Source: Polyangium fumosum
Lineage (GTDB): Bacteria; Myxococcota_A; Polyangia; Polyangiales; Polyangiaceae
Assembly (NCBI RefSeq): GCF_005144585.1
Contig: NZ_SSMQ01000001.1
Coordinates: 1 to 64,000, forward strand
Direction of reading: 5' to 3'
DNA: 64,000 nt
The notes beneath the pieces are model-generated. The model made no database searches. It was given only the letters and a program-made list of their open reading frames with translations, and was not told the DNA's origin. This document shows, piece after piece, positions 44,470 through 53,859 of this stretch. Position 1 is the stretch's first letter; the number at the start of each line of letters is the position of its first letter. Made by a program: the position numbers and the translations under genes.

Positions 44470-47214
44470 TCAGCGGGCGCAGCGCGGGGGATCGTCCTCG
44501 TGCGAGGGGTCGCCTTCGGCGGGCTTTCCGGCGAGGATCCTGGCGAAGAGGCCGCTCGTGAACGCGCGCTCCTCGCAGAGTTCGAACGGCATTCCGAAGC
44601 GGCCGGCGCGGCATTGGAGGCGGGCGCGGGCGGCGCAGGGGTTTTTGCCGAAGAAGTCGACGTGACCTTCGCCGTCGAGGACGGTGGCGACGTCCTCTTG
44701 GGCGAGGAAGTGAATCGAGGCGGTCGGGCCCTCGCCCGTGGGGCGCTGAAAGAGGATCGTGCCGTTGTGCCAGCTCGTGACGAGCCATTCACCGTCGGGC
44801 GTGAAAGCCAGGGAATCGAGGCTCGCGCCCGGCTTCTGCATGGCGCGTGGCTCGCCGGTCGCGAGATCCCAGAGCCGGAGGGTATTGCGGGACCCCCCGA
44901 CGGCGAGATGTTTGCCATCGGGGGAGAACGCGATGTCTTTGACGCTTTCCGTGATGCTCGCGTGCTTGTCCAGGAACGTTTGGCGAGACGTACCCGTTGC
45001 CGCATCCCATACCCGCGCGGACTTGTCGTCGGAGCCCGAGGCGAGGAGGTTTCCGTCGGGGGAGAACGCGACGGCCGTCACAGCGTTGCCGTGTCCCGGC
45101 AAGTGGAATGTTTCGGTGCCCGCGGCGACGTCCCATATCCGCACGCTCTTGTCCCTCGATCCGGAGGCGAGGCGTTTTCCGTCGGGGGAGAACGCGAGAG
45201 CCTCGACCGGGCCGGTGTGCCCGAGGAGAGGGCGCGCCGGCGCGTTCGTCGTCGTGAGCGAGAAGAGGAGGATCGCGTCTCCCGCGCCGACGGCAGCCCA
45301 GGAGCCATCGGGTGACAGGGCGAAGTCCCAGGGGGAGTCTTTGAGTTTTTCCTCGCGGACCGTGGCGCCCGTTTGCGCGTTCCAGACACGCATGCGGTTA
45401 CCAGCCGCGCCGAGGAGCTTTCCGTTCCCTGACAATGTGATGCGGCCCAGGTCGTCGGGGAGCGACGAGGTGCGGAGCAGCGTTCCTTTTTCGAGGTCGA
45501 GGACCCGCAACGTGTCGTCATAGGGCTGCGCGAATAGGGTCTTCCCGTCGGGGGAGATCAAAACGGAGCGGAGGCCTTCGTCCTTCAAGGCGATCTTCTT
45601 CACGAGGGCGCCGTTCGTCGCGTCGACCACGCAGACCGGACCGGACACGCAGGTGGTCGCGAGGCGGCGGCCGTCGGGCGAGAAGGCAAGGTCTCCGCCA
45701 TACTCGAATTCTTCGAGTTTTGTCTGGACAGACCCTGTTTTTGCATCCCACACGGAGACTTCTCTGACGAAGTCCGTAGCGAACAGGGAGCCATCCGGCG
45801 AGAGGGCGAGCGTACTGATGTAGGTGTCCGCGCCGAACGAAATCGTCTTTTTCGCGGCCCCGCTGCGCGTGTCCCATATCTGCACGTCGTTCTTCTCGGA
45901 GGCGGTCGCGAAGGTTTTCCCATCCCGCGAAAAGGCCATACGCCAGATGGCCCCGTTCGGGGAGAGGGTCGCGGAGACCCGGCGCTTTTCGATGTCGCAA
46001 AGGCGGACCTTATCGTCGCTGTAGAGAATGGCGAGCGTCTTGCCGTCCGGTGAGAGACGCTGGTTGCCGGTGGGCCACGTTGCCTCGTCCTCACCCGGCA
46101 AACCGTCCTTGATCGGGATTTTCGACGACGACGGCGCGCTGACATCGAGGACGAAGGGAGTGTTGTCCTCCAAAAAGACGAGGCGCGTGAGGTCGGGAGA
46201 AAAGAAGGAGCCGTCTTTGGCGCTGGGGAAGTGGTCGAACTCGCGGACGACGAGGCGTGACGAGACGTCGAGGAAAAACCCGGTCCCGGAGGTCTTCACG
46301 CCGAGGAGCTTGCCGTCGTTCGACAGGGCGATCGGATCCCACAAGGTCGCGGACCGGTAGAGGTGAAGGTGCTCGCGGCCCGTCTCCGCGTCGAAGAGAG
46401 AGAACTCGGTATCGACGCCGTCCTCGCTTTGCGAAAACGTGAGGTAGCGGCCGTCGCTCGACCAATCGAGCGAGCGTGGGAGGAGGGAATGGTTTGGCAG
46501 GACTGCCACCGGCGTTCGTTTTTCGGTCCTGGCGAGCAGGCCCAAGGTACGATCAAAGAGTTTCTGAGCCTCGACCGCGTCGCCGAGCCTGCGCGTCACG
46601 AGGGCCGCGCCGAGCGCGGCCTGGCCATTCGGATGCGCCGCGAAGGCGCCGAGGTACGCCTCGCGGGCGGCGCGGAGCGAGGCCTCGTCGCCCTTGGCTG
46701 CGAGGGAATCGGCTTGCACGACGAGCGGCAGCGCGACCTTCGTGATGTCGGGCGCGGACAGGGACGCGAGCTTCTTTTCGGCTTTGTCGGCCGCCGCGCG
46801 GGCCGTCTTCCACCGCTGCTTATGGGCGTCGCTCACGCCGGGGATGCGGAGCAGCTTCGCCGCGAGCGTGTACGCGGACATGAAATCGGAAAGCTCGACG
46901 GCGAGCTCGGCGCTCGTCGTCAGATCCTCGGCCAGCACCTCCGGGGCCGGCTCGGGGCAGAGCTCGCGCACGCGCGCCAATACGCGCGCGGCGCGGTCGA
47001 GTTTTCCTTTGCCGAGGAGCGCGGGGACCTTCTTTCGGAGCGCGTCCGCGGTATCGCAAGGGGTCGCCGGGGTCGGTGGCGGGGTCGGGTTGGTCTTGGC
47101 GACCGACGATTGCGGCGAGGGCAGGGGCGCAGGCGGCGCGCCCCCGCAGGCGAGGAGCCCGAGGAGCGGTGCGGCAGGAAGGACCCCAACGAGGCGAAGC
47201 GAGCGAGCGAACAT
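44470..47214 (-). CDS. WD40-repeat lipoprotein
   Basis: 914 aa. Lipobox LLGLLAC and a Pro-rich linker lead to a helical TPR-like region (about 55-225: DALRKKVPALLGKGKLDRAA, AREAYLGAFAAHPNGQAAL) and then about 14 WD40-type blades that would form two propellers; clear examples are AFSPDGKRLASGSRDKSVRI, AFSPDGNLLASGSDDKSARV and AFSPDGKHLAVGGSRNTLRL. The last 80 residues are Cys-containing (NPCAARARLQCRAGRFG). The cellular location differs from that of the cytoplasmic MoxR operon downstream, so a shared role is doubtful in spite of the 88-base gap. Confidence 0.8.
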   Translation of the reverse strand: MFARSLRLVGVLPAAPLLGLLACGGAPPAPLPSPQSSVAKTNPTPPPTPATPCDTADALRKKVPALLGKGKLDRAARVLARVRELCPEPAPEVLAEDLTTSAELAVELSDFMSAYTLAAKLLRIPGVSDAHKQRWKTARAAADKAEKKLASLSAPDITKVALPLVVQADSLAAKGDEASLRAAREAYLGAFAAHPNGQAALGAALVTRRLGDAVEAQKLFDRTLGLLARTEKRTPVAVLPNHSLLPRSLDWSSDGRYLTFSQSEDGVDTEFSLFDAETGREHLHLYRSATLWDPIALSNDGKLLGVKTSGTGFFLDVSSRLVVREFDHFPSAKDGSFFSPDLTRLVFLEDNTPFVLDVSAPSSSKIPIKDGLPGEDEATWPTGNQRLSPDGKTLAILYSDDKVRLCDIEKRRVSATLSPNGAIWRMAFSRDGKTFATASEKNDVQIWDTRSGAAKKTISFGADTYISTLALSPDGSLFATDFVREVSVWDAKTGSVQTKLEEFEYGGDLAFSPDGRRLATTCVSGPVCVVDATNGALVKKIALKDEGLRSVLISPDGKTLFAQPYDDTLRVLDLEKGTLLRTSSLPDDLGRITLSGNGKLLGAAGNRMRVWNAQTGATVREEKLKDSPWDFALSPDGSWAAVGAGDAILLFSLTTTNAPARPLLGHTGPVEALAFSPDGKRLASGSRDKSVRIWDVAAGTETFHLPGHGNAVTAVAFSPDGNLLASGSDDKSARVWDAATGTSRQTFLDKHASITESVKDIAFSPDGKHLAVGGSRNTLRLWDLATGEPRAMQKPGASLDSLAFTPDGEWLVTSWHNGTILFQRPTGEGPTASIHFLAQEDVATVLDGEGHVDFFGKNPCAARARLQCRAGRFGMPFELCEERAFTSGLFARILAGKPAEGDPSHEDDPPRCAR

Positions 47215-47290
47215 GCGCGGACCGTATCACGGGGGATCCGTGTGTCGCAATGCGGCGAAGGGCCCCGGCCGCGCGGCCGTCAACGGCCCG

Positions 47291-47794
47291 TCAAGCGGGG
47301 CCGCCCTCGCCCTCGGCCGCGCCCAAGAGGCGCGGATCTTTCGGGCCCTCCGTCGTTTCCACGACGATTCCATGGCGGGTCAAATACTCCACGCCGTTCT
47401 CGCCCGCATACCCCTCGGCCACCACGATGACCTTCGTGATGCCCGCGTGGTGGATGAGCTTGGCGCACAGGATGCACGGCTCGCCCGTGACGATGATCCA
47501 GGCGCCCCGCGTGGCCACGCCGCTCGCGGCGGCGTTGCAGACGACGTTCATCTCGGCGTGGTGGCAGCCGATCTCCATGCGCGTGCCGCTTGGGATCTGC
47601 ATGCTGTCGCGCAGGCACACGTCGCCGCCGCAGAGGTCGCCGCCGCCGCGCGGGCCGCCGTTGTAGCCGTCCATCAGGATGACGTTGCGGTCGGGGTCGA
47701 GCAGGAGGGCGCCGAACTTGCGGCGGGGGCAGTTCGACGCCTTGGCGAGGGCCAAGCATTGCTCGATCCGGATGCGCAGGTGTTTCGCCTTCAT
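47291..47794 (-). CDS. dCMP deaminase-like cytidine deaminase
   Basis: 167 aa. The zinc-dependent deaminase signature is intact: CHHAEMNVV (His-Ala-Glu) and TGEPCILCAK (Pro-Cys-x2-Cys). N-terminal CPRRKFGALLLDPDRNVILM and GYNGGPRGG are typical of dCMP deaminases, which make dUMP for thymidylate synthesis. The length fits. It is preceded by the beta-helix gene on the same strand, 119 bases upstream. Confidence 0.9.
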   Translation of the reverse strand: MKAKHLRIRIEQCLALAKASNCPRRKFGALLLDPDRNVILMDGYNGGPRGGGDLCGGDVCLRDSMQIPSGTRMEIGCHHAEMNVVCNAAASGVATRGAWIIVTGEPCILCAKLIHHAGITKVIVVAEGYAGENGVEYLTRHGIVVETTEGPKDPRLLGAAEGEGGPA

Positions 47795-47913
47795 GACGGG
47801 GACGTCTCGGCGAGGGTTTTACCCGGCTCGCTCGATCGGCGCAAGGAGGATCCCGCAGAGAGCGATGAAGCGAGCCGGGCCGGGGAGGGGCGTCGAAATG
47901 GGCGCGGCGCGCC

Positions 47914-49053
47914 TCAATTCGTGCATTCGATGTTCGTGAGCATGCCCGTGCCGGTGATCTTGTTATCGCATTTCACGATCGTGCCCGTCGTGCCAGGTCC
48001 GACGTTGATGCCGAGGTTCGGGTTGTTGATGCCATTGGCCGTGTTCTTCTCGAATACGTTGTCGTTGCCCCAGCCCATCGTCGCCTGGCGCACGACGAAG
48101 CCGTCCTTCGGGCTCTTGTCGCCGATGTTCTCCGCGAAGAGGTACTTGTTGCCCGTGACGGCCACCCACGCGTCCTCCGAGCCGTCGGGCGTGAGGCCCT
48201 CGCCGTCAAAGGTATTTCCGCGGATCTCGCCGCCCTGCGTGCCCTCCTTGAGGTCGACGTGCTCGGTCTGGATCCCGGGGCCGAACTTGTTCCAGAGGAT
48301 TTTCGTGCCGTCGCAGGCGTCCGGCATGTCCGGAGACGGCCAGGCGCTGTCGTCGCTGCCCACGTAGACGCCCTCCGCCGAGTCCGGCACGCTGAGGCCC
48401 GTGTTCGTGATTTCGCAATACTGGATCGTGTTGCGGCTGGCCCCATTGCGTAGCTGAATGGCCATTTCTCCGACGTCGTGCACGAAGAGGTTCGAGAGGA
48501 TGTTGTCGCTCGATCCATCGACGTAGATGCCCTTGCGGCCACCCATGATCGTGATGCCCGAGACGACCCAATGGTTCACCTGGAGCAAGCGGAGGCCGGT
48601 GTTCGAGGACATGGCGCTCGTATCGAGGATCGCGTCGCGCGGGCCGCAGACCACGATGGGTTTGTCCGCGGTTCCGCTCACGAGCTCCAGGTCGAACGTG
48701 TCCGCATAGGTGCCCGGCGCGAGGCGGATGAGCTGGCCGGGCGCAGCCTTGGAGAGCGCGTCCGTCAAGGCGGCCGCGTCGGCGACCTCGACCACGACGT
48801 CATGCGGCCATTCGCAAGGATCGGCCGGGGGACCGCCGCCCATGCCGCCCTCGCCGCCCACGCCGCCGGAGCCTCCCATGCCACCCGCGCCGCCCGAAGC
48901 GCCGGCGGCGCCCGAGCCCCCCGCACCACTCGAGCCATCCCCACACGCGGAGACGATGGGGAGCGCGAGCAAAAGAGCCGTCAAAGAGACGACACCCGAG
49001 CCCGAAAGGAACGACCGGATCAACGAAAAAGTGCGCGAGGTTCTTACGATCAT
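47914..49053 (-). CDS. Exported right-handed beta-helix protein, Gly-rich linker
   Basis: 379 aa. A long signal segment ends at a lipobox-like IVSAC, then comes a glycine-rich stretch of about 45 residues (GGSGAAGASGGAGGMGGSGG and on) common in myxobacterial surface lipoproteins. The rest is a parallel beta-helix of the pectate-lyase/NosD kind: LIRLAPGTYAD, VSGITIMGGRKGIYVDGSSD, NILSNLFVHDVGEMAIQLRN, NTIQYCEITNTG. GGAGAA lies upstream of the ATG. A role in binding or cutting polysaccharide is likely, but catalytic residues could not be picked out. Confidence 0.8.
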   Translation of the reverse strand: MIVRTSRTFSLIRSFLSGSGVVSLTALLLALPIVSACGDGSSGAGGSGAAGASGGAGGMGGSGGVGGEGGMGGGPPADPCEWPHDVVVEVADAAALTDALSKAAPGQLIRLAPGTYADTFDLELVSGTADKPIVVCGPRDAILDTSAMSSNTGLRLLQVNHWVVSGITIMGGRKGIYVDGSSDNILSNLFVHDVGEMAIQLRNGASRNTIQYCEITNTGLSVPDSAEGVYVGSDDSAWPSPDMPDACDGTKILWNKFGPGIQTEHVDLKEGTQGGEIRGNTFDGEGLTPDGSEDAWVAVTGNKYLFAENIGDKSPKDGFVVRQATMGWGNDNVFEKNTANGINNPNLGINVGPGTTGTIVKCDNKITGTGMLTNIECTN

Positions 49054-49157
49054 GAAGGTTCTCCAGCGAAGAGCTTACCTGGAGCCATGGCGGGCGGGAA
49101 CCACTTTGCATCGAGCAGAAGCGTGCTCGCATGTCCGTGGCGAAGCCTCGGGCGTTT

Positions 49158-49745
49158 TCAGTAAGACCAGCCGAAGCGGAGCTCGAACCGCGCGGGCGCG
49201 TCGCGGGGCAGGACGCCGACGAGCTCCAGCGTGGAGGGGACCGGGAAGAAGATCGTCCGTACTGCGCCCAGGAAAAACGCCGGGGAGGAGGCGCCGATGC
49301 CGAACCGCGCCGAGCCGCTGTCGAGGGCCGAGGCGAAGCGGTAGCCGCCGAGGAGGTAGACGGTGCCTTGGAGGAGATAACGGCGCGTCGTGCTGAACCA
49401 GGCGGAGCCGAGGCGGAGGTCGACGCCCCAAGGCAAGGCGATCTCGTCGCCGGCGCTTTGGACTTCGAGGGCCCCCGCGAGGGACCAGAAAAACGTATGG
49501 GGGCCCGACATGGGGTAGTGGGCCGCGCCGAGCCAGGCGCCGCCGAAGAAGCGCGTCGTCGGCGCGCCGAAGCTCGGGCCGAGGACGAGGCCGGCGGTGG
49601 GCAGGAGCGGAAAACGGCGGCGTTTGAAGGTGCGCAGGTCGTCGACGTCGACGTCGGGGGCGTCGTCGGCGCGCGCCGGGGTGCTCGTCGTGGTCGACGC
49701 CGCAAGGGCGAGGAGGAGCGAAGGAAGGACAAGGGTCATTCTCAT
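49158..49745 (-). CDS. Exported beta-rich protein, unknown
   Basis: 195 aa with a cleavable signal (LVLPSLLLALAASTTTSTPARA, cut after ARA) and no lipobox Cys. The mature part is rich in aromatic and Gly residues with alternating strands (LLQGTVYLLGGYRFASAL, FELRFGWSY at the very C-terminus). A terminal Trp-x-Tyr/Phe pattern is typical of outer-membrane beta-barrels. Start ATG 49745 or the next Met two codons on. Divergent from the lipoprotein at 49787 by 41 bases. Family not recognised. Confidence 0.6.
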   Translation of the reverse strand: MRMTLVLPSLLLALAASTTTSTPARADDAPDVDVDDLRTFKRRRFPLLPTAGLVLGPSFGAPTTRFFGGAWLGAAHYPMSGPHTFFWSLAGALEVQSAGDEIALPWGVDLRLGSAWFSTTRRYLLQGTVYLLGGYRFASALDSGSARFGIGASSPAFFLGAVRTIFFPVPSTLELVGVLPRDAPARFELRFGWSY

Positions 49746-49786
49746 GGCCCCATCATGGCATGGGCTGGTAGGCTGCGGACGCCCTC

Positions 49787-50389
49787 ATGAATTTCCGAGC
49801 CCCTGGGATCGTTTTGGTCGTTGCTGGTTGTTTGTTCCCCGCCTGCGGCGGTGAGAGCGCGTCGTCTCCGCCGCCGGAGTTCGCGCCGTCGAGTGGCGCC
49901 GCGGAGCGTGAAGACGCGCCGCCCCCGCCGCCCGAGGCCGATCACGGGCCGGAGCCCGGCGAGAGCCCCGCAGCGAGCGAAGAGAAACCGAGCCCCAAGG
50001 CATCCCCGACGACCGAGGAAAAACCCTCGTCACCGGCGGACGGCAAAGCCGCGGCGTCGGACGTGCCGGGCGCGAACCTGTCGATCGGGCAGCTCGAAGC
50101 GGACGGGCTGATGGCGAAGGACATTCAGTGCAAGACCGAGGGGGGTGGAATGGCGCTGCTCGGGGCGGTGCTGGTGACGGCGTGGATGTCGCCGCAGAAA
50201 AAAGCGCTCGACGCGTGCGCGCCCGCCGGGACGGAGACGCGCGTGGTATGGAAGGCGCGCGGCGGGAAGGTGACCGAGGTGCAAGCAGCGGGCAGCCCGA
50301 AGGTGAAGGCGTGCGTCGAGCGAGCGCTCTCCGGGGGAAAACCGGTGCTCGAAGGGCATTGCGCCGCGACGGTCGTGCACGGAAAATGA
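49787..50389 (+). CDS. Lipoprotein, unknown function
   Basis: 200 aa. Lipobox LFPAC at residues 16-20, then about 70 residues of disordered Pro/Glu/Ala/Ser, then a compact domain of about 100 residues containing three Cys ([39 protein letters not shown]). The spacing suggests disulfides. This recalls AgmX/PglI-type C-terminal (TonB-like) domains of myxobacteria, where a conserved small domain follows a disordered linker, but the match is weak. A NUDIX gene starts 16 bases after its stop. Confidence 0.65.
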   Translation: MNFRAPGIVLVVAGCLFPACGGESASSPPPEFAPSSGAAEREDAPPPPPEADHGPEPGESPAASEEKPSPKASPTTEEKPSSPADGKAAASDVPGANLSIGQLEADGLMAKDIQCKTEGGGMALLGAVLVTAWMSPQKKALDACAPAGTETRVVWKARGGKVTEVQAAGSPKVKACVERALSGGKPVLEGHCAATVVHGK

Positions 50390-50405
50390 AGGGGAGGACG
50401 AACGA

Positions 50406-50846
50406 ATGACCCGCCGCGCATTTTCCGTCGCCGTGTATCCGCGGTTTGAAGGCCGCATTCTCATGATCCGCCACCGGCGGCTCGGGATCTGGCTGCCGCC
50501 GGGCGGGGAGATGCTGCCCGACGAGACGCCGCTCGAAGCGGCCGCGCGCGAGCTGCGCGAAGAGACGGGGCTCGTCGGTCGTTTTCCCGTGGTGAGCGAC
50601 GTCGACGGGACGCCGCCGGGGTTCATCGGCTACGAGGAGCACCCGGCCGGGAGCAAGGGGATTCACCTGAATTTCGTGTTCGTGGCCGACGTGGACACGG
50701 ACGAGGTGCACCCGAACGACGAATTCGAGGAGTGGCGCTGGGTGACGCATTTCGACGACGTCGGCGGGCCGCCGAACGTGGCGCAGCTCGGGAGGATCGC
50801 GCTCACGGCGCGGGAGCGCGGGGCGGTTCTAAGCCCCGCGCGTTGA
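50406..50846 (+). CDS. NUDIX hydrolase
   Basis: 146 aa. A complete Nudix box, G-x5-E-x7-RELREETGL (in [20 protein letters not shown]), binds Mg and hydrolyses a nucleoside diphosphate linked to some other group. The fold is full length, with [20 protein letters not shown] before the box. GGGGAGG lies just upstream of the ATG. It probably forms an operon with the preceding lipoprotein gene. Substrate unknown. Confidence 0.9.
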   Translation: MTRRAFSVAVYPRFEGRILMIRHRRLGIWLPPGGEMLPDETPLEAAARELREETGLVGRFPVVSDVDGTPPGFIGYEEHPAGSKGIHLNFVFVADVDTDEVHPNDEFEEWRWVTHFDDVGGPPNVAQLGRIALTARERGAVLSPAR

Positions 50847-50867
50847 TTCAGCGGGATCGAGAGCGCG

Positions 50868-51683
50868 TCAGTAGACGGACCCGATCCAGGTCTGCATGGC
50901 GCTCGGGCTGCAGCCGAACCTCGTGTGGCCAGCGCCGAGGCCGAGCGCCTTGATGATCTGCGCACAGGAGCAGCCCGCGGTGTCCTTGATGGAGAAGTCG
51001 AAGCCAGGTCCGTTCGGTGGGCCGATCTCGAACATCTGGCCGCTCGTGCCTGTCCAGATGGAGTGGTTCGGGTTCAGGCCGCCGGGCGCCGTGTCGTACG
51101 TCGTGTAGGGACACTCGTCGACGTTGTTGCAGACGCCGTCGTAGTCGCTGTCGCCCGTGCAGCCGTACTCGCAGGCGTTGCCGATGCCGTCGTAGTCGGC
51201 GTCCCTCTGCGCGGGGTTCGCCACGTATACGCAGTTGTCACAGACGTCGCCGATGCCGTCGTAATCAACGTCGTACTGGTCCTTGTTCGCCGTGCCTGGG
51301 CAGTTGTCGCAGGCGTCGCCGATGCCGTCGTAGTCGGTGTCCGCCTGGTCCGCGTTTGCGACGTACGGGCAGTTGTCGCAAGCGTCGCCGACCTTGTCGT
51401 AATCGGCGTCCTCCTGGTAAGGGTTCTGCGTGTGCTTGCAGTTATCGCAGACGTCGCCGACCTTGTCGTAATCGATGTCCGCCTGGTTCGCGTTCGCCAC
51501 GTACGGGCAGTTGTCGTAAGGCGCGCACACGTAATCGTAGTCGACGTCCGCGCAGTCCAGACGACCTTCGGCCGTCCAGAGTTCCTGCGCCTCGTCTTCA
51601 GGGGTCGCGGCGTCCATGCAGCCCACCGCGATGAGCGTCGTCAAGACGGCAGCCAAGGAGTAGAAGGCATTCTTTTGTTTCAT
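50868..51683 (-). CDS. TSP3-repeat lipoprotein A with C-terminal Cys module
   Basis: 271 aa. Lipobox AVGC, then six calcium-binding thrombospondin type 3 repeats of the form DNCPYVANADQADTDYDGIG-DAC. The C-terminal 80 residues are a separate module containing DTAGCSCAQIIKALGLGAGH and FGCSPSAMQTWIGSVY, also found in lipoprotein B (52047-53474). The start at 51683 (MKQKNAFYS) has AGAGGGG upstream. TSP3 repeats bind Ca and make stiff rods on the cell surface. In this protein the usual DxDxD is often DYDYD or DIDYD. Confidence 0.85.
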   Translation of the reverse strand: MKQKNAFYSLAAVLTTLIAVGCMDAATPEDEAQELWTAEGRLDCADVDYDYVCAPYDNCPYVANANQADIDYDKVGDVCDNCKHTQNPYQEDADYDKVGDACDNCPYVANADQADTDYDGIGDACDNCPGTANKDQYDVDYDGIGDVCDNCVYVANPAQRDADYDGIGNACEYGCTGDSDYDGVCNNVDECPYTTYDTAPGGLNPNHSIWTGTSGQMFEIGPPNGPGFDFSIKDTAGCSCAQIIKALGLGAGHTRFGCSPSAMQTWIGSVY

Positions 51684-52046
51684 GCGAAACACACCCCTCT
51701 TTTCGTGCGCAGCCGGCATACAAGTGCGCTGCTCACCCCGCTGCACGGGACAAACGCGCGACGCAGGTACAGTGAAGGTCAAAACCATCACCCGCGTCGA
51801 ATTCGTGCCGCACTATTCATCACGGAGGGGTGGTCATCAAGAAGAAATCGGGAGGTCGAGGCGAGGATGGAATGGCGCAAAGCCGCGACGAATCTGCTCC
51901 GTCGGCGAAAGGGCGCGGGCGTCGCGAACGCCGGAGGTTATCCCGTCGCTCGAATGATTGTATGGAGAATCGGGAAGGGGAGCCGCGTCAGGGAGCGGGC
52001 GGTGGTCAGTGGAGTGACCAGACGAGCGCGCGCGGCATACGACCAG
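51684..52046. other. 363-base spacer between the two TSP3 genes
   Basis: No ORF with coding bias on either strand, and no convincing promoter or terminator. Its A+T content is slightly higher just ahead of the lipoprotein A start. It should hold the promoter of lipoprotein A, but I cannot assign boxes. Confidence 0.4.
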
Positions 52047-53474
52047 CTATTCGTTCACCTGGGAAATCCAGAATTCCATGGTGCTGATGCTGCAACCATG
52101 GTCGAGCATTCCCTGGCCGAGGTTGAGCGCTGCGATGATCTGCTCGCACGAGCAGCCGCGGGTGTCCTCGAGGGTGTAGAGGCGCGGCGCGGGTTGGCCC
52201 TTCACGCCGCCCGTGTCGAAGACGGGGTCCCCGTCGACGAGGGCATAGCGGTTGAACCAGAGCGAGACGGCTGGCACGGTCAGCTCCGGGACGACGGTGA
52301 ACGGGCAGAAATCGTCCACGTCGCAGATGAAGTCACGGTCCTTGTCGATGCAATCACACGCGTCGCCGAAACCGTCGAGATCCCCATCGAGCTGATCGGG
52401 GTTCGGGATGTCGACGCAATTGTCGTCGATGTCGCAGACGAGATCGCCGTCGACGTCCGAGCAAGGAGGCGGGGGAGGCGGAGGCGGGGGCAGTTCGCAG
52501 GCGTCGCCAATGCCGTCGAGGTCCCCATCGAGCTGATCGGGGTTCGGGATGTCGACGCAATTGTCGTCGATGTCGCAGACGAGGTCGCCGTCGACGTCCG
52601 AGCAAGGAGGCGGGGGAGGCGGAGGCGGAAGCTCTTCGCAAACGTCGCCGATGCCGTCGCCATCGGCGTCGAGCTGATCGGGATTCGGGATGTCGACGCA
52701 ATTGTCGTCGATGTCGCAGACGAGATCGCCGTCGACGTCCGAGCAAGGAGGCGGGGGAGGCGGAGGCGGAAGCTCTTCGCAAACGTCGCCGATGCCGTCG
52801 CCATCGGTGTCGAGCTGATCGGGGTTCGGGACGGCTGGACAAATATCATCGATATCGCAGACGAGATCGCCGTCCCCGTCGGCGCAGGCGTCGCACGCGT
52901 CACCGAGGCCGTCGAGGTCTACGTCCTCCTGGCCCAGGTTCGGGTGGTGCGGGCAGTTGTCGTCGGGGTCGCAGACCGTGTCCTTGTCGGCGTCGGGGCA
53001 TTCGCAGGCGTCGCCGATGCCGTCGCCGTCGGTGTCCTCCTGGAAGGGGTTTCCCCACTCCGGGCAGTTGTCGACGTCGTTGCAGATCTTATCGCCGTCG
53101 ATGTCGGGGCAGGCCGAATCGCAGGCGTCGCCGATGCCGTCGCCGTCGGTGTCGTTCTGGTCGGGGTTTTTCCAAGCGGGGCAGTTATCCGCGAAATCGC
53201 AGATGAAATCGCCGTCGATGTCCGGACAATCACAGGCGTCGCCGAGGCCGTTGCCGTCGGTGTCTCTCTGGTCTGGATTTTCGTCATCCGGGCAGTTGTC
53301 GACGTTGTCGCAGATTCCATCCAAGTCGCGATCCGGGCAGGTCACCGGCGGCGCGACCAGGTTGTCCCGGGACGCCTCCAGGTCCTCGCCGTGGCCGCCG
53401 AAATCCATGCAGCCGGCCAGGATCATCGCGGTGAAGAATCCCGTCGCGTAATGGAAGCCATTTCTTCGATTCAT
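52047..53474 (-). CDS. TSP3-repeat lipoprotein B with Pro-rich spacers and C-terminal Cys module
   Basis: 475 aa. Lipobox LAGC. About ten TSP3 units bind calcium (for example DTDGDGIGDAC, DVDGDLVCDIDDNC). Three consecutive 47-residue units each end in a run of eight or nine prolines (ELPPPPPPPPC), so rigid Ca-loaded blocks alternate with polyproline rods. The C-terminal module matches lipoprotein A: DTRGCSCEQIIAALNLGQGM, then DHGCSISTMEFWISQV. The start at 53474 (MNRRNGFHY) has GAGG about ten bases upstream; the frame upstream lacks similarity. Surface location likely. Confidence 0.85.
   Translation of the reverse strand: MNRRNGFHYATGFFTAMILAGCMDFGGHGEDLEASRDNLVAPPVTCPDRDLDGICDNVDNCPDDENPDQRDTDGNGLGDACDCPDIDGDFICDFADNCPAWKNPDQNDTDGDGIGDACDSACPDIDGDKICNDVDNCPEWGNPFQEDTDGDGIGDACECPDADKDTVCDPDDNCPHHPNLGQEDVDLDGLGDACDACADGDGDLVCDIDDICPAVPNPDQLDTDGDGIGDVCEELPPPPPPPPCSDVDGDLVCDIDDNCVDIPNPDQLDADGDGIGDVCEELPPPPPPPPCSDVDGDLVCDIDDNCVDIPNPDQLDGDLDGIGDACELPPPPPPPPPCSDVDGDLVCDIDDNCVDIPNPDQLDGDLDGFGDACDCIDKDRDFICDVDDFCPFTVVPELTVPAVSLWFNRYALVDGDPVFDTGGVKGQPAPRLYTLEDTRGCSCEQIIAALNLGQGMLDHGCSISTMEFWISQVNE
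52441..52863. repeat. Three 141-bp tandem repeats inside lipoprotein B
   Basis: A block starting with AGATCGCCGTCGACGTCCGA recurs at 52441, 52582 and 52723, each 141 bases apart (47 codons), and begins again in diverged form at 52864. The copies are nearly identical at DNA level, which points to recent duplication or conversion. Period is a multiple of three, so copy number can change without breaking the frame. Confidence 0.85.
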
Positions 53475-53859
53475 GGAAATGATACCTCGCTTCCGTGAAG
53501 ACGATTGCCAAGAGCGTGACGGAGGCGCGCCGTGCGTGACGGCACGTCCCCCCATGCACGTGCCATAAGGGACGCGGAAGCTCGCGCGGCTCGGTTCGAT
53601 CGATGAGGCGCGGCCACGTCGTGCGCGGATTCGCGGCGCACGCGCGTCCGCGACGCACCGGTCCGCCAGACCCCGCGTCAATTCATACAGATACAATCTA
53701 GCCGTGGAGGCTCGGCTATCAAGCCGATTCCGCGGTCATCAAGGCTGCGTCATTGCGGCGAAACTCCAGGCGGTGAGGAGACCTGGAGACCTGGAGGGGT
53801 CGCGAAGAGAGGGGAGGGGAGCGTCGTTTCCGCGCGTCGCGGACGCCCAGGACGTGCCG
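53475..53859. other. 385-base spacer upstream of lipoprotein B
   Basis: No coding signal seen. It contains a tentative minus-strand promoter at 53695-53722 and a short GTGC/GCAC inverted repeat near 53530-53545 that could not be judged. The 3' side also takes the end of the NADH dehydrogenase transcript. Confidence 0.4.
53695..53722 (-). promoter_or_regulatory. Tentative sigma-70-type promoter for lipoprotein B
   Basis: On the minus strand TTGATA (53722-53717) and TAGATT (53700-53695) are 16 bases apart, about 220 bases upstream of the start. Four to five matches in each box. Weak evidence. Confidence 0.3.

Noticed and set aside
52441..52863. CRISPR-like periodicity
   Set aside because: The repeats are contiguous 141-bp in-frame coding units without spacers, inside a TSP3 gene; no cas genes nearby.
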